Source: RCIO01 sp965232405 (GTDB lineage Bacteria > Pseudomonadota > Alphaproteobacteria > Rhizobiales > Rhizobiaceae). From it: DNA of 64,000 nt. Shown one piece after another: positions 8,901 through 15,968 of this stretch. Below the pieces are notes generated by a model that did not search any database, had not been told where the DNA came from, and worked only from the letters and a program-made list of their open reading frames with translations. The first letter of the stretch is position 1. Every line of letters starts with the position of its first letter. The stretch spans positions 62,001 through 126,000 of the forward strand of contig OZ246966.1 in assembly GCA_965232405.1 (NCBI GenBank). The letters are read 5' to 3'. A program made the position numbers and the translations under genes.

Positions 8901-10018
8901 GCAAACTGCTTGCTTCGGCCTCCAATCTGCTTGGTTCGGCGCAAACGAATCTGGCGTCCACGCTCGACGAACGTCAGCAGGCGCTGGAAGAACTGTCGGT
9001 CGGACTGGTCAAGAAGTCCGAGGACATCGAGCGCATCATGCGCAATTTCGAGAGCCTCATCGGCGACACGATCGACCGCGCCGAGGGCCGTACGCGTTCC
9101 TCGACCGAGCAGATCCGCGAGATGATCGGCGAGGTGGTGGAATCGGCTTCGACGCGCTTCAGCGACGCAACAGCCGAGCTGCGCCGCACCGCCGATATTA
9201 TCCGCTCCGAGCTGGAAGAGACGCGCGCCGAGATCAAGAAGGGCGTGTTCGAGCTGCCGGAGGAAACCCGCGAGTCGACGTCGGCAATGCGGCGCGCCGT
9301 CAGCGAGCAGATCAACGCGCTGAAGGAACTGTCCGACATCGTGTCTCGTTCCGGCCGCATGCTTGACGTTTCGGATGCGCGCGCTGAGCAGACTGCACGA
9401 CCGCAGGCACGCGCACCGCGTGCTCCTGAGCCTCCGCGCGCTCCAGAGCCGGCCCCGCGGCGGCCAGCAGCGCCCCCGCAGCCGGCAAGGGCCGTTGCCG
9501 AACCGGCTTACGCTGACGAACGCCCCGCGCCGCGCATGCGCGAACCGGCCCAGACGCAACAGCCGGCAGGTGGCGGCTGGGTGCGTGATCTCCTGCGCGG
9601 TGCTTCGCGCGATGAAGTTGCAGAGGCCGAACCGCCCGCGCGGCAGGCCGGCGGCAGCGAGCGCTCTCCCCTTCACGTGGTGGAATCGCTCAATTCGCTC
9701 TCGGTCGACATTGCCCGCGCAATCGACCACGACGCAGCCGTTGATCTTTGGGAGCGCTACCGCCGTGGCGAACGCAACGTCTTCACGCGGCGCCTCTATA
9801 CGCTCAAGGGCCAGCAGACCTTTGATGAAATCCGCCGCAAATACCAAAGCGATGGCGACTTCCGCGGAGCGGTCGACCGCTACTGCCAGGATTTCGAGAA
9901 GCTGCTTGAGGATGTCTCCAGCAACGACCGCGACAACCTGATGGCGCAAACCTACCTGTCATCCGATACCGGGAAGGTCTACACCATGCTCGCCCACGCG
10001 AGTGGTCGGCTGCGCTAA
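5969..10018 (+). CDS. giant membrane-anchored coiled-coil protein, GPR/RgsE-like polar growth scaffold
   Basis: Starting at the ATG at 5969 (MARKAST), the product is 1349 residues; the frame is open from 5861. Order of parts: an acidic, disordered N-terminus; two membrane spans at about 128-152 and 169-191; then about 950 residues of almost unbroken helix rich in Glu, Arg, Ala and Ser, with heptad-like and 18-residue repeats; a Pro/Ala-rich linker; and a compact C-terminal domain of about 110 residues (from VVESLNSLSVDIARAI). Databases often label such proteins kinesin-like or apolipoprotein. The architecture matches GPR of Agrobacterium and RgsE of Sinorhizobium, which form a ring at the growth pole. 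It is shorter than Agrobacterium GPR. The assignment comes from architecture, not alignment. Confidence 0.7.
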   Translation: MARKASTTKKSNEDVAKELEEALDIDLTGEDLADDTGDLDIAASMEDLEAQIAKAADDLAREGRAEEAASAETVAPKKAPQTKSAELRPVEPTPKEEAQAPFQPANDDRQRETRFSLQSLDHRPSRGIYWATLFLSLAWVAGGLMLGHILFAPEIWQIRTVEQLLAAPYAIGLAVGILVPVILFWGFAVMIRRAQEMRHAARSMTEVAMRLAEPEHLAQDRVMTVGQAVRREVQAMGEGIERTLARAVELETLVHSEVSELERAYTDNETRIRMLVDGLSSEREAVIGHAERVRASISGAHETLKEEMDTAAETLRGNIVSASNDLIQTVTKSGDSLVDRINLSSGAIYDAIDQRLDVVSERITTSGEAFASQLDTRIATLTESADDLTRTLSEMLDDRTSGMVNVLGNATSSLTSEFDSRLSGIETMLSERSRALISEFETRAETLDSGAERLNSALEARAKQINETLVERAREIATTFTDARQDIASLIDEGKAKIGSDMAELVMSTSSILEQRASDFSNRLMAGREQITIALDEDYAKLAERRSELDDAIAQHVMSLAERQKEIGQNITEDIGRIEETFASQKGIIEQRTQAIEEAFQRQSGAIEQRTQAIEEAFQRQSGAIDQRTQAIAETFAQQAGVIEERTRTMETALGAGVENVRRALENSAGVVAGSLREKVLEVTAALSQEAEKTFEDVDQRIIARTHQTSAELEERARLITDALADADKRITGGANSLVSRIGAGMDEAESRLAAGADKVGERLHEHILQTEARLMSRANSISETFQGASDDIAEKTENAARTIGERTRELNELLAARSSEIAQILDNTARPLVERFAASGGELQKNLEDATQLATERLRAESTALVNALANRTAETLTAVENAKSGLVHGVSDLVDRLSASNSKLGELIDMATVNLNAVDSKLSESTEGFAATAEKASQSFASSARLIDANAGKLTELSSHTLKDVATIAAKFDEHGKLLASASNLLGSAQTNLASTLDERQQALEELSVGLVKKSEDIERIMRNFESLIGDTIDRAEGRTRSSTEQIREMIGEVVESASTRFSDATAELRRTADIIRSELEETRAEIKKGVFELPEETRESTSAMRRAVSEQINALKELSDIVSRSGRMLDVSDARAEQTARPQARAPRAPEPPRAPEPAPRRPAAPPQPARAVAEPAYADERPAPRMREPAQTQQPAGGGWVRDLLRGASRDEVAEAEPPARQAGGSERSPLHVVESLNSLSVDIARAIDHDAAVDLWERYRRGERNVFTRRLYTLKGQQTFDEIRRKYQSDGDFRGAVDRYCQDFEKLLEDVSSNDRDNLMAQTYLSSDTGKVYTMLAHASGRLR
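7727..7942 (+). repeat. 54-bp in-frame tandem repeat in the GPR-like gene
   Basis: Four consecutive 54-bp units start at 7727, 7781, 7835 and 7889. The first two encode nearly the same 18 residues (G-x-IEQRTQAIEEAFQRQS). The third and fourth are progressively diverged (IDQRTQAIAETFAQQ, then IEERTRTMETAL). Codons differ between units, so the duplication is not very recent. Confidence 0.9.
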
Positions 10019-10030
10019 GGCCAATGAAAA

Positions 10031-10058
10031 CCAGCGCAATTTGAGATAATTGCGCTGG
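10031..10058 (+). terminator. hairpin after the GPR-like gene
   Basis: A perfect 11-bp inverted repeat, CCAGCGCAATT / AATTGCGCTGG, with a 6-base loop (TGAGAT), begins 13 bp after the stop codon. No T-run follows, so it may act as a 3' stabilising hairpin or a weak terminator. Confidence 0.5.
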
Positions 10059-10125
10059 TCGCGCTGAGCTATATCGCAATATCCTCATGTTAGACCCTGC
10101 TCACAAACAGAGTTGGGGACATGAC

Positions 10126-10701
10126 ATGATTGTTGGAAATTCAATGGTTGGGTCGCTCTACGGGGGCTCAAGCAACAGCGGTAGTTCGACCAGCAGCGGC
10201 AGCGGCGGTTCGTCAGGCGAGACTGAAACGTCCACACAAAACTCAGGCGGTAGCCAAGCGTCAGCTCGGCCGGCCGGCAACTCCGGTTCGCAGTCGCAGT
10301 CAAACAATTCCGGTGGCCAGTCGAATTCCGGCCGCTCAAGCCAGTCTCAGCAGCCGGCCTCCGGCGGCGCTTCGAATGCGGGCGGACAAACGAACGCAAG
10401 CGCAGCCAGCGGCGGCTCCGGCATCGCATCCGTCAACGCGCGCCCGTCCGGAGCGAGTTCGGCAGGCGGCGTTGACCAGGCGGACGCGACCCGGATTGGT
10501 CATAACTCCATCAAGGCGCCAACCATCGATGCTGACCGTCAGGCCGCGATGGCCATGCACCAGACCGCACGCATCATGGCGCTTGTCGCTTCCATGCGAC
10601 AGGTCGACGATGTCAGCGCGTACTCGCTGTTCGGTCAGGGTGATGGCGCAAGCGACGAATATCGTCACGTGGTCTCGGCCTACGGCGACAATTCCGAATA
10701 A
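10126..10701 (+). CDS. Ser/Gly-rich low-complexity protein of unknown function
   Basis: The ATG at 10126 follows GGGGA by 6 bases and gives 191 residues; the frame is open from 10087. Residues 6 to about 125 are dominated by Ser, Gly, Asn, Gln and Ala with no predicted fold. The last 70 or so residues look ordered: IGHNSIKAPTID, a helix (RQAAMAMHQTARIMALVASMRQ) and an acidic end. There is no signal peptide or membrane span. I do not recognise the family. It follows the GPR-like gene by about 110 bp on the same strand and ends in a clear terminator, so it may be co-transcribed, though a hairpin lies between. A glue-like or linker role is a guess. Confidence 0.6.
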   Translation: MIVGNSMVGSLYGGSSNSGSSTSSGSGGSSGETETSTQNSGGSQASARPAGNSGSQSQSNNSGGQSNSGRSSQSQQPASGGASNAGGQTNASAASGGSGIASVNARPSGASSAGGVDQADATRIGHNSIKAPTIDADRQAAMAMHQTARIMALVASMRQVDDVSAYSLFGQGDGASDEYRHVVSAYGDNSE

Positions 10702-10755
10702 CCATCTTCGACGGCCGGAGGCGGATCTGCTTTCGGCTGTCAGCCACCTGTCTTC

Positions 10756-10789
10756 GCTCGGGCGTGCCTCGCCCGGGCTTTCTTTTTTG
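10756..10789 (+). terminator. Rho-independent terminator
   Basis: A 9-bp GC-rich stem (GCTCGGGCG pairing with CGCCCGGGC, one G-U pair) and a 5-base loop are followed by TTTCTTTTTT. It ends the Ser/Gly-rich gene, about 55 bp past its stop, and sits just before the 3' end of the convergent lipoprotein gene. Confidence 0.88.
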
Positions 10790-10799
10790 ATGTGAACGG

Positions 10800-11399
10800 T
10801 CAGATGACCGAAAGAGCCCAATCGACAATGTCTTTCGCCGCGATGGCGAAGGCCCGGTCGAGCGCGTTGACGAACGCGTCGTTGCTGCTGCCGGTCAAAG
10901 ATGCGGCAGCCGAGAACAGGCGCCCTGCCCTGACGACGCCGTTTCGGTCATTGAGCACTTTGACATAGAGCTCGACCTCGGCCCGGTCGCCTCCATGGAG
11001 GCGCACCTCGAACGACCTGATATCGGCGATGATCTGATAGTCGATCGCCAACCCTTCGCCCGGCTTGCCGACACCACCCACGCGGCCCGAAAGCTGCAGC
11101 GTCTCGATCAGTCTTGCCTGGACGACGCGCGGCAGCCGGTCCGCCCATTGCGCACCGCTGAGATACTGGATGCTGCCGGCCGATGGCTTGATGACAATGT
11201 TTTCGCTGTCGAGCGACTTGAGCGCACTCGGCTCCGTCACCAGCACCTGGCGGCGGGTCTTGTGACGCCCTGACACAGACGGAATAGCGGCGCTCAGCTC
11301 ATAGGTGTCGAGAGGCTCCGAACTGCTCCCTAGCAGGGCGCAGGCGGGCAGAAAGCACACGATGGCGCTTGCCGTCACAATGCTTCGCAAAGCGTTCAA
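10800..11399 (-). CDS. ABC-type transport auxiliary lipoprotein (PqiC/LptE-like)
   Basis: The last gene of the Mla-type operon. From the TTG at 11399, 6 bases after GGAG, the product is 199 residues and starts with a lipoprotein signal ending in the lipobox LPAC. The frame is open to an ATG at 11477, but that start would put 52 residues before the lipid-modified Cys. The body (YELSAA near the N-terminus, then VLVTEPSAL, ARLIETLQLSGR and a YQIIADIRSFEV strand) fits the auxiliary lipoprotein family found with MCE transporters. It probably anchors in the outer membrane and helps hand over phospholipid. Confidence 0.82.
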   Translation of the reverse strand: MNALRSIVTASAIVCFLPACALLGSSSEPLDTYELSAAIPSVSGRHKTRRQVLVTEPSALKSLDSENIVIKPSAGSIQYLSGAQWADRLPRVVQARLIETLQLSGRVGGVGKPGEGLAIDYQIIADIRSFEVRLHGGDRAEVELYVKVLNDRNGVVRAGRLFSAAASLTGSSNDAFVNALDRAFAIAAKDIVDWALSVI

Positions 11400-11513
11400 C
11401 AATTTCTCCGACCCCGCGAAACGCGCCTTCGTGCACGCATGGCCCCCACCTATCGGCAAGTGGCCGTAATACTTCAACTACTTGTCATTTCTTGGTGCCG
11501 GATGAAGCCAAAG

Positions 11514-12887
11514 TCAACGGCGTGCGCGGCCGTCATACTGCCGCACGGTACCCTCACCACCGGTGATGATGCGTTGCGGATTGCGGCTGATCTCGCTGAT
11601 GGCAACCTCAATGCGCTGGATCGCGCGGCGACCATCCTGAATGAGCGCCTCGACGTCGCGCAGCCCCTGTCCGGAGAAGCGGGCGAGCCCGTCGGTGATC
11701 GTCCCGATACGCGCATTGAGCGTCTCCGAAACCTGGCGGAAGGACTTGAGCGTCGCGCTCGCATCGGCCACCAAAGTGCCGGTTTCCTCCGATCCGAGCA
11801 GCGTATCGAGCTTTTGCAGCACACCATCGACGCGCACCGAGGCCTGGTTGAGGCGGCTGGCCAGTTCCTGGGCGTCGGTGATGAACTGGTCGACATCCTC
11901 CGCCCTCGCTCCAATGCGCTCGGTGACCTTGGCGACGTCGTTCACTGCGTTGTTGACGGTCGTACTCGCCTGCTCGAAATTCGTCAGCGCCGTCTTCACT
12001 GTTGCAGGATCGACACCATCGAGAACTTTGTTCGCCTTGTCGATCATGTCAGAGGCATCGGTCGCGAATCCCTCGATCGAAGCAACCGCCTGACTCACGC
12101 CATCGACGACCTTGTCGATCTCGCCGGCAGCGTTCCGGATTTCCTTGGTCGACTGGTCGATGTTGTCGACGATCGAAGCAACCTTGTCGCGGTCGACCGC
12201 GCCAATCAGTTCCTCGGCTGCAGCCAGAGTGTCGGCCAGCTGGTCGGAAACGCCGCCAATCGTGTCTGAAAGCTTGCTGACATTTTCCAGAAACGCTTCG
12301 ACGCCATCTGCGTTCGAGGCAAGAGCCTCGGAAAACCTGCGAGCGTTTTCGAAAGTCTCCGCCAGCGGCCCGCGCGAATCATCCACGAACCCTTCAAGCG
12401 ACACGATGATGTTGTCCGCCCGCGTGAGAATGGTCTGGGCGGTCTGCAGGAGATTGGTGACGGCCGAGGGATCGGCTGTTATCTCCGCGATTGTACCGTT
12501 TTCCTCGGCTTCCTGCAGGATATTGGGTTCATCAACGCGCCCACCGGCAAGTTCGATATTCGCCTGCCCCGTCAGACCCGCAATGCCGATATCCGCCTTG
12601 GTCGAACGGGTAATGGGTGTCAAGCGATCGACTTCCGCGTCGGCGATCGCAACAGAGGGGTTGTTGATATCGATATAAACGCGCCGAACATCGCCCACCT
12701 TGACGCCGTTGAACAGCACGGCGCTGCCACGTCCCAGGCCCGAAGCCGAACCGGGGATGCGCACCCTGAGTTGAACCGTCTCGCCGCGTTCGATGCCGCC
12801 GGCGGTCCAGTAGACGAAGCCGAATGCGGCCATAATGGCCACAAGCGTAAAGAAGCCTACCGCAATGTAGTTGGCGCGCGTTTCCAT
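11514..12887 (-). CDS. mlaD: MCE-family substrate-binding protein, MlaD-like
   Basis: 457 residues: one N-terminal membrane anchor (about 8-28), a single MCE domain (about 39-120, with RIPGSASGLGRGSAVLFNGVKVG), then a long helical C-terminal region of about 300 residues. The extension is much longer than in E. coli MlaD (183 residues) and resembles the helical tubes of longer MCE proteins. It lies 14 bp after mlaF. MCE hexamers carry lipids between the inner-membrane ABC complex and periplasmic partners. No mlaC is in the operon. The helical extension plus the lipoprotein may replace it, which is inference. Confidence 0.9.
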   Translation of the reverse strand: METRANYIAVGFFTLVAIMAAFGFVYWTAGGIERGETVQLRVRIPGSASGLGRGSAVLFNGVKVGDVRRVYIDINNPSVAIADAEVDRLTPITRSTKADIGIAGLTGQANIELAGGRVDEPNILQEAEENGTIAEITADPSAVTNLLQTAQTILTRADNIIVSLEGFVDDSRGPLAETFENARRFSEALASNADGVEAFLENVSKLSDTIGGVSDQLADTLAAAEELIGAVDRDKVASIVDNIDQSTKEIRNAAGEIDKVVDGVSQAVASIEGFATDASDMIDKANKVLDGVDPATVKTALTNFEQASTTVNNAVNDVAKVTERIGARAEDVDQFITDAQELASRLNQASVRVDGVLQKLDTLLGSEETGTLVADASATLKSFRQVSETLNARIGTITDGLARFSGQGLRDVEALIQDGRRAIQRIEVAISEISRNPQRIITGGEGTVRQYDGRARR

Positions 12888-12901
12888 TCAGCCCATCGCC
12901 C

Positions 12902-13732
12902 TTATGCCCCGTTCCGGGGCGACGTATCGATCTTTCGCGCACGCTTGCCGCGAAAATATGACCGCACCCACGGATCGTCGTTTTTCAGCATGTCCTCGAT
13001 CGTGCCTGCAACAAGCACTTTTTTGTGCCCAAGCACAGCGATCCGATCGCAAACCGAGAACAGGCTGTCGAGATCGTGTGTCACCATGTAGACCGTCAGA
13101 CCCATCGTGTCGCGCAGCTTGCCCACCAGTTCGTCAAATTCCGCCGCCCCGATGGGGTCGAGCCCCGATGTCGGCTCGTCGAGAAATACAACATCGGGAT
13201 CGAGCGCAAGCGCCCGCGCAAGTGCCGCCCTCTTGATCATGCCGCCCGAAAGCTGATGCGGCATCAGATGCGCGGCATCGCGCGAAAGACCGACAAGTTC
13301 GAGCTTGAGCAGCGCCAGCTCGTCCATGAGCTTGTGCGGCAGGTCGAGATATTCGCGCATCGGCACCTGGATATTCTCAAGCACCGTAAGCGACGAAAAC
13401 AGCGCGCCATGCTGAAACAGGACACCCATACGCATGTCCAGCTGAAACTGGCTGTCCTCGTCGGTGTCGTCGACATCGACGCCGAAGAGTTCGATTGTCC
13501 CCGAACGCTTCTTGACCAGGCCGAGCACCGTTCTGAGCAGAACCGACTTGCCGGAGCCCGAAGCGCCGACGAAACCTAGTATCTCGCCGCGATAGACATC
13601 GAGTGACAGGTCTTCCAGAACCAGCTTGTCGCCGAAACCGACGGTAACGTCGCGCACGGAGATAACGGCCTCGCGACCGTCCGGACCCGTCCTCGGCCGT
13701 TGTGTGTGCTGCAATTCCGCCGTTTCCATCAA
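12902..13732 (-). CDS. mlaF: phospholipid ABC transporter ATP-binding protein, MlaF-like
   Basis: A 276-residue ABC ATPase. Walker A is GASGSGKSV (about residues 55-63), the signature is LSGGM, Walker B is VVFLDEPTSGLDP, and the H-loop is MVTHD. FGDKLVLEDLSLDVYRGEILGFVG and the C-terminal DPWVRSYF are typical of MlaF/MKL proteins. It pairs with the upstream permease (11 bp gap) and the downstream MCE protein to form the inner-membrane lipid transporter. Confidence 0.93.
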   Translation of the reverse strand: MMETAELQHTQRPRTGPDGREAVISVRDVTVGFGDKLVLEDLSLDVYRGEILGFVGASGSGKSVLLRTVLGLVKKRSGTIELFGVDVDDTDEDSQFQLDMRMGVLFQHGALFSSLTVLENIQVPMREYLDLPHKLMDELALLKLELVGLSRDAAHLMPHQLSGGMIKRAALARALALDPDVVFLDEPTSGLDPIGAAEFDELVGKLRDTMGLTVYMVTHDLDSLFSVCDRIAVLGHKKVLVAGTIEDMLKNDDPWVRSYFRGKRARKIDTSPRNGA

Positions 13733-13743
13733 CCGGGTCTCTG

Positions 13744-14928
13744 TCAGAAATCGATCGCTGCGTAAAACACGGCGAAGAAGCCGTCGACAACAATCACGAC
13801 GAATATCGACTTTACCACGGCCGCTGTCACGTGGCGTCCGAGTGACTCGGCACTGCCTTCAACCTTCAGGCCTTCGACCGAAGCAATGATGCCAATAATC
13901 AGCGCCATGAATGGCGCCTTGATGAGGCCGGCGAAAATGGTGGAAAGGTCGATGCCCGGCCGCAACCGGTCGATGAATGCCTCGGGCGCAATGCCTGAGT
14001 AATATTGCGCGATCAACATCGCGCCCGCCAATGCGGCAAAGTTTGCGATGACGGTAAGGCACGGAATTGCGACAACGAGCGCCACAAGGCGCGGAAACAC
14101 CAAAACGCCGATGGGGTTGAGACCGATCACGGTCAGCGCGTCCACCTCTTCGCGCATCTTCATGGACCCGACCTCGGCGGTAATCGCGCTGCCGGTGCGG
14201 CCCGCCACCATGATTGCCGTCATCAGAACGCCCAGTTCGCGCAGAACCAGAATACCGACCAGATCGACGACGAAGATCTCGGCACCGAAGAAGCGAAGCT
14301 GAAACGCGCCCTGCTGGGCGATGATCGCGCCGACAATGAACGACATCAGCACGATCACGGGAACCGCCCCAATGCCCATTCGGTAGATATGGGTCGCGAC
14401 TGACGCGGGGTTCACCGCCCCCTTGCGGCCAAGCTTCATCTGCGCGCCACGGATGGTGGCGCCCAGAATGTTGAGGCTCGCCTTCATGTCGTCACGCAGC
14501 GCGAACGTGAAACGCCCCAGCGATTCGACAATATCGAGAGGCGACCAGCGGCGCGCCTTCTGAGGTTCGGAATGGTCCCGTTCCTCGGCGGTTTCGACCG
14601 CCTCGAGCAAAGTGTTCGCATCCTCGCTGCCGCCGGTCATGGTCACGCTGACGCCGCGATCCTGCAGGATGCTGCTCAATCGATGAACAAGCCACGCGCC
14701 GGCCGTATCCATCCGCGAAATATCAGACAGGTCGAGCGTAAGCGCGCCTGTGTCGGCGCGGTTTTCCAGTTCGCGCATTTCTGCGTCCACTGCCGCCACG
14801 GTGGAAGTGGTCCACTCACCGGCAAGGCGGATTTCGCCTCCCGCAGACCCCTGCCCAACGGCAATCGCGGGCGGTATTATCTCCGCCCTGCGACCTTCAC
14901 TTGCGCCATTTTGCCCATTGGTGAACAT
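13744..14928 (-). CDS. mlaE: STAS-MlaE fusion permease
   Basis: 394 residues. The first 125 or so form a STAS domain (LAGEWTTSTVAAVDAE..., then LDLSDISRMDTAGAWL), and the rest is an MlaE permease with five or six membrane spans. It contains the conserved MTAIMVAGRTGSAITAE and EVDALTVIGLNP. In E. coli the STAS protein MlaB is separate and controls the ATPase; here it is fused to the permease. It is the first gene of the operon mlaE-mlaF-mlaD-lipoprotein. The ATG at 14928 lies about 55 bp from the divergent epimerase gene, with a small palindrome between. Confidence 0.93.
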   Translation of the reverse strand: MFTNGQNGASEGRRAEIIPPAIAVGQGSAGGEIRLAGEWTTSTVAAVDAEMRELENRADTGALTLDLSDISRMDTAGAWLVHRLSSILQDRGVSVTMTGGSEDANTLLEAVETAEERDHSEPQKARRWSPLDIVESLGRFTFALRDDMKASLNILGATIRGAQMKLGRKGAVNPASVATHIYRMGIGAVPVIVLMSFIVGAIIAQQGAFQLRFFGAEIFVVDLVGILVLRELGVLMTAIMVAGRTGSAITAEVGSMKMREEVDALTVIGLNPIGVLVFPRLVALVVAIPCLTVIANFAALAGAMLIAQYYSGIAPEAFIDRLRPGIDLSTIFAGLIKAPFMALIIGIIASVEGLKVEGSAESLGRHVTAAVVKSIFVVIVVDGFFAVFYAAIDF

Positions 14929-14932
14929 GACA

Positions 14933-14947
14933 TGCTCTCTTAGAGCA
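14933..14947. promoter_or_regulatory. short palindrome between mlaE and the epimerase gene
   Basis: TGCTCT-CTT-AGAGCA, 6-bp perfect arms, lies just upstream of mlaE and 38 bp before the divergent ATG at 14985. It could be an operator, but nothing identifies the regulator. Confidence 0.25.
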
Positions 14948-14984
14948 AGCAGTGCCCATTGAAAACGAAATCCGGATTCCGGCC

Positions 14985-15968
14985 ATGACGCGTGAACTGA
15001 TCGTCGACACTGAAAGTTTCCCGATCGCCGGGGCGTTCGTGATCTCGCGTGGGGCGAAGACCGAAGCCGAGGTCATCACGGTCACAATCCGCGACGGCGA
15101 TGCGATGGGGCGCGGCGAGTGCGTGCCCTATGCCCGCTACGGCGAAACGCTGGAGAGCGTGCGCAACCAGATAAACGATGCAGCAGCAGACCTCGCCAAT
15201 GGCATCGGCCGGAAAGAACTGCAGAGCACCATGAAACCCGGAGCGGCGCGCAACGCCATCGACTGCGCGCTCTGGGATCTTGAAGCCAAGCAATCGGGCC
15301 GCCGCGCGCATCAGGATGCCTGCAAGATGCCCCCTCGGCCCGTGCCGACGGCAATGACCATTTCACTTGGCGATCCGGGGGATATGGCGGCCCAGGCCCG
15401 CGCCAACGCGCACAGGCCGCTCCTCAAGGTCAAGGTTGGCTCAGACAACGACATTGCCCGCATTCACGCCGTCGCAGGCGGCGCGCCCAACAGCCGCATA
15501 ATCCTCGACGCCAATGAAGGCTGGACCGAAGCCAACATCCACGACAACCTGCTGGCCGCCGCCGAATATCATGTGGCGCTGGTTGAGCAGCCGCTGCCGG
15601 TCGGACAGGACGCACTGCTGAACGCCATTCCGCATCCTGTTCCCATCTGCGCTGACGAAAGCGTTCATACGGCTGACGATCTCGAAAGGCTGGCCGGGCT
15701 CTATGACGCGGTCAACATCAAGCTCGACAAGACAGGCGGCCTGACCGCGGCGCTCGAACTGCGCGATCGCGCTCACGAACTGGGCTTCGCGGTGATGGTC
15801 GGCTGCATGGTGGGCACGTCGCTTGCGATGGCGCCCGCCGTTCTGCTGGCGCAGGGGGCGGATTATGTCGATCTCGACGGGCCGCTGCTTCTCGCGCGTG
15901 ACCGCAGCCCTGGCCTCACCTATTCGGGTTCGCTGGTGTCTCCGCCGGACTGGGCCTTGTGGGGATAA
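14985..15968 (+). CDS. enolase-superfamily epimerase, DgcA/dipeptide epimerase type
   Basis: 327 residues from the ATG at 14985; a GTG at 14952 is also in frame. It is a muconate-lactonizing-subgroup barrel with the catalytic pair LKVKVG (KxK). The metal ligands are in DANEGW, VEQP and CADES, and the second base is in IKLDKTGG. These motifs are shared by L-Ala-D/L-Glu epimerases and by the N-acetyl-D-Glu racemase DgcA. DgcA is the usual name in this clade, but its partner deacetylase DgcN is not in the window, so the substrate is open. The last 53 bp overlap the 3' end of the convergent MFS gene. Confidence 0.8.
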   Translation: MTRELIVDTESFPIAGAFVISRGAKTEAEVITVTIRDGDAMGRGECVPYARYGETLESVRNQINDAAADLANGIGRKELQSTMKPGAARNAIDCALWDLEAKQSGRRAHQDACKMPPRPVPTAMTISLGDPGDMAAQARANAHRPLLKVKVGSDNDIARIHAVAGGAPNSRIILDANEGWTEANIHDNLLAAAEYHVALVEQPLPVGQDALLNAIPHPVPICADESVHTADDLERLAGLYDAVNIKLDKTGGLTAALELRDRAHELGFAVMVGCMVGTSLAMAPAVLLAQGADYVDLDGPLLLARDRSPGLTYSGSLVSPPDWALWG

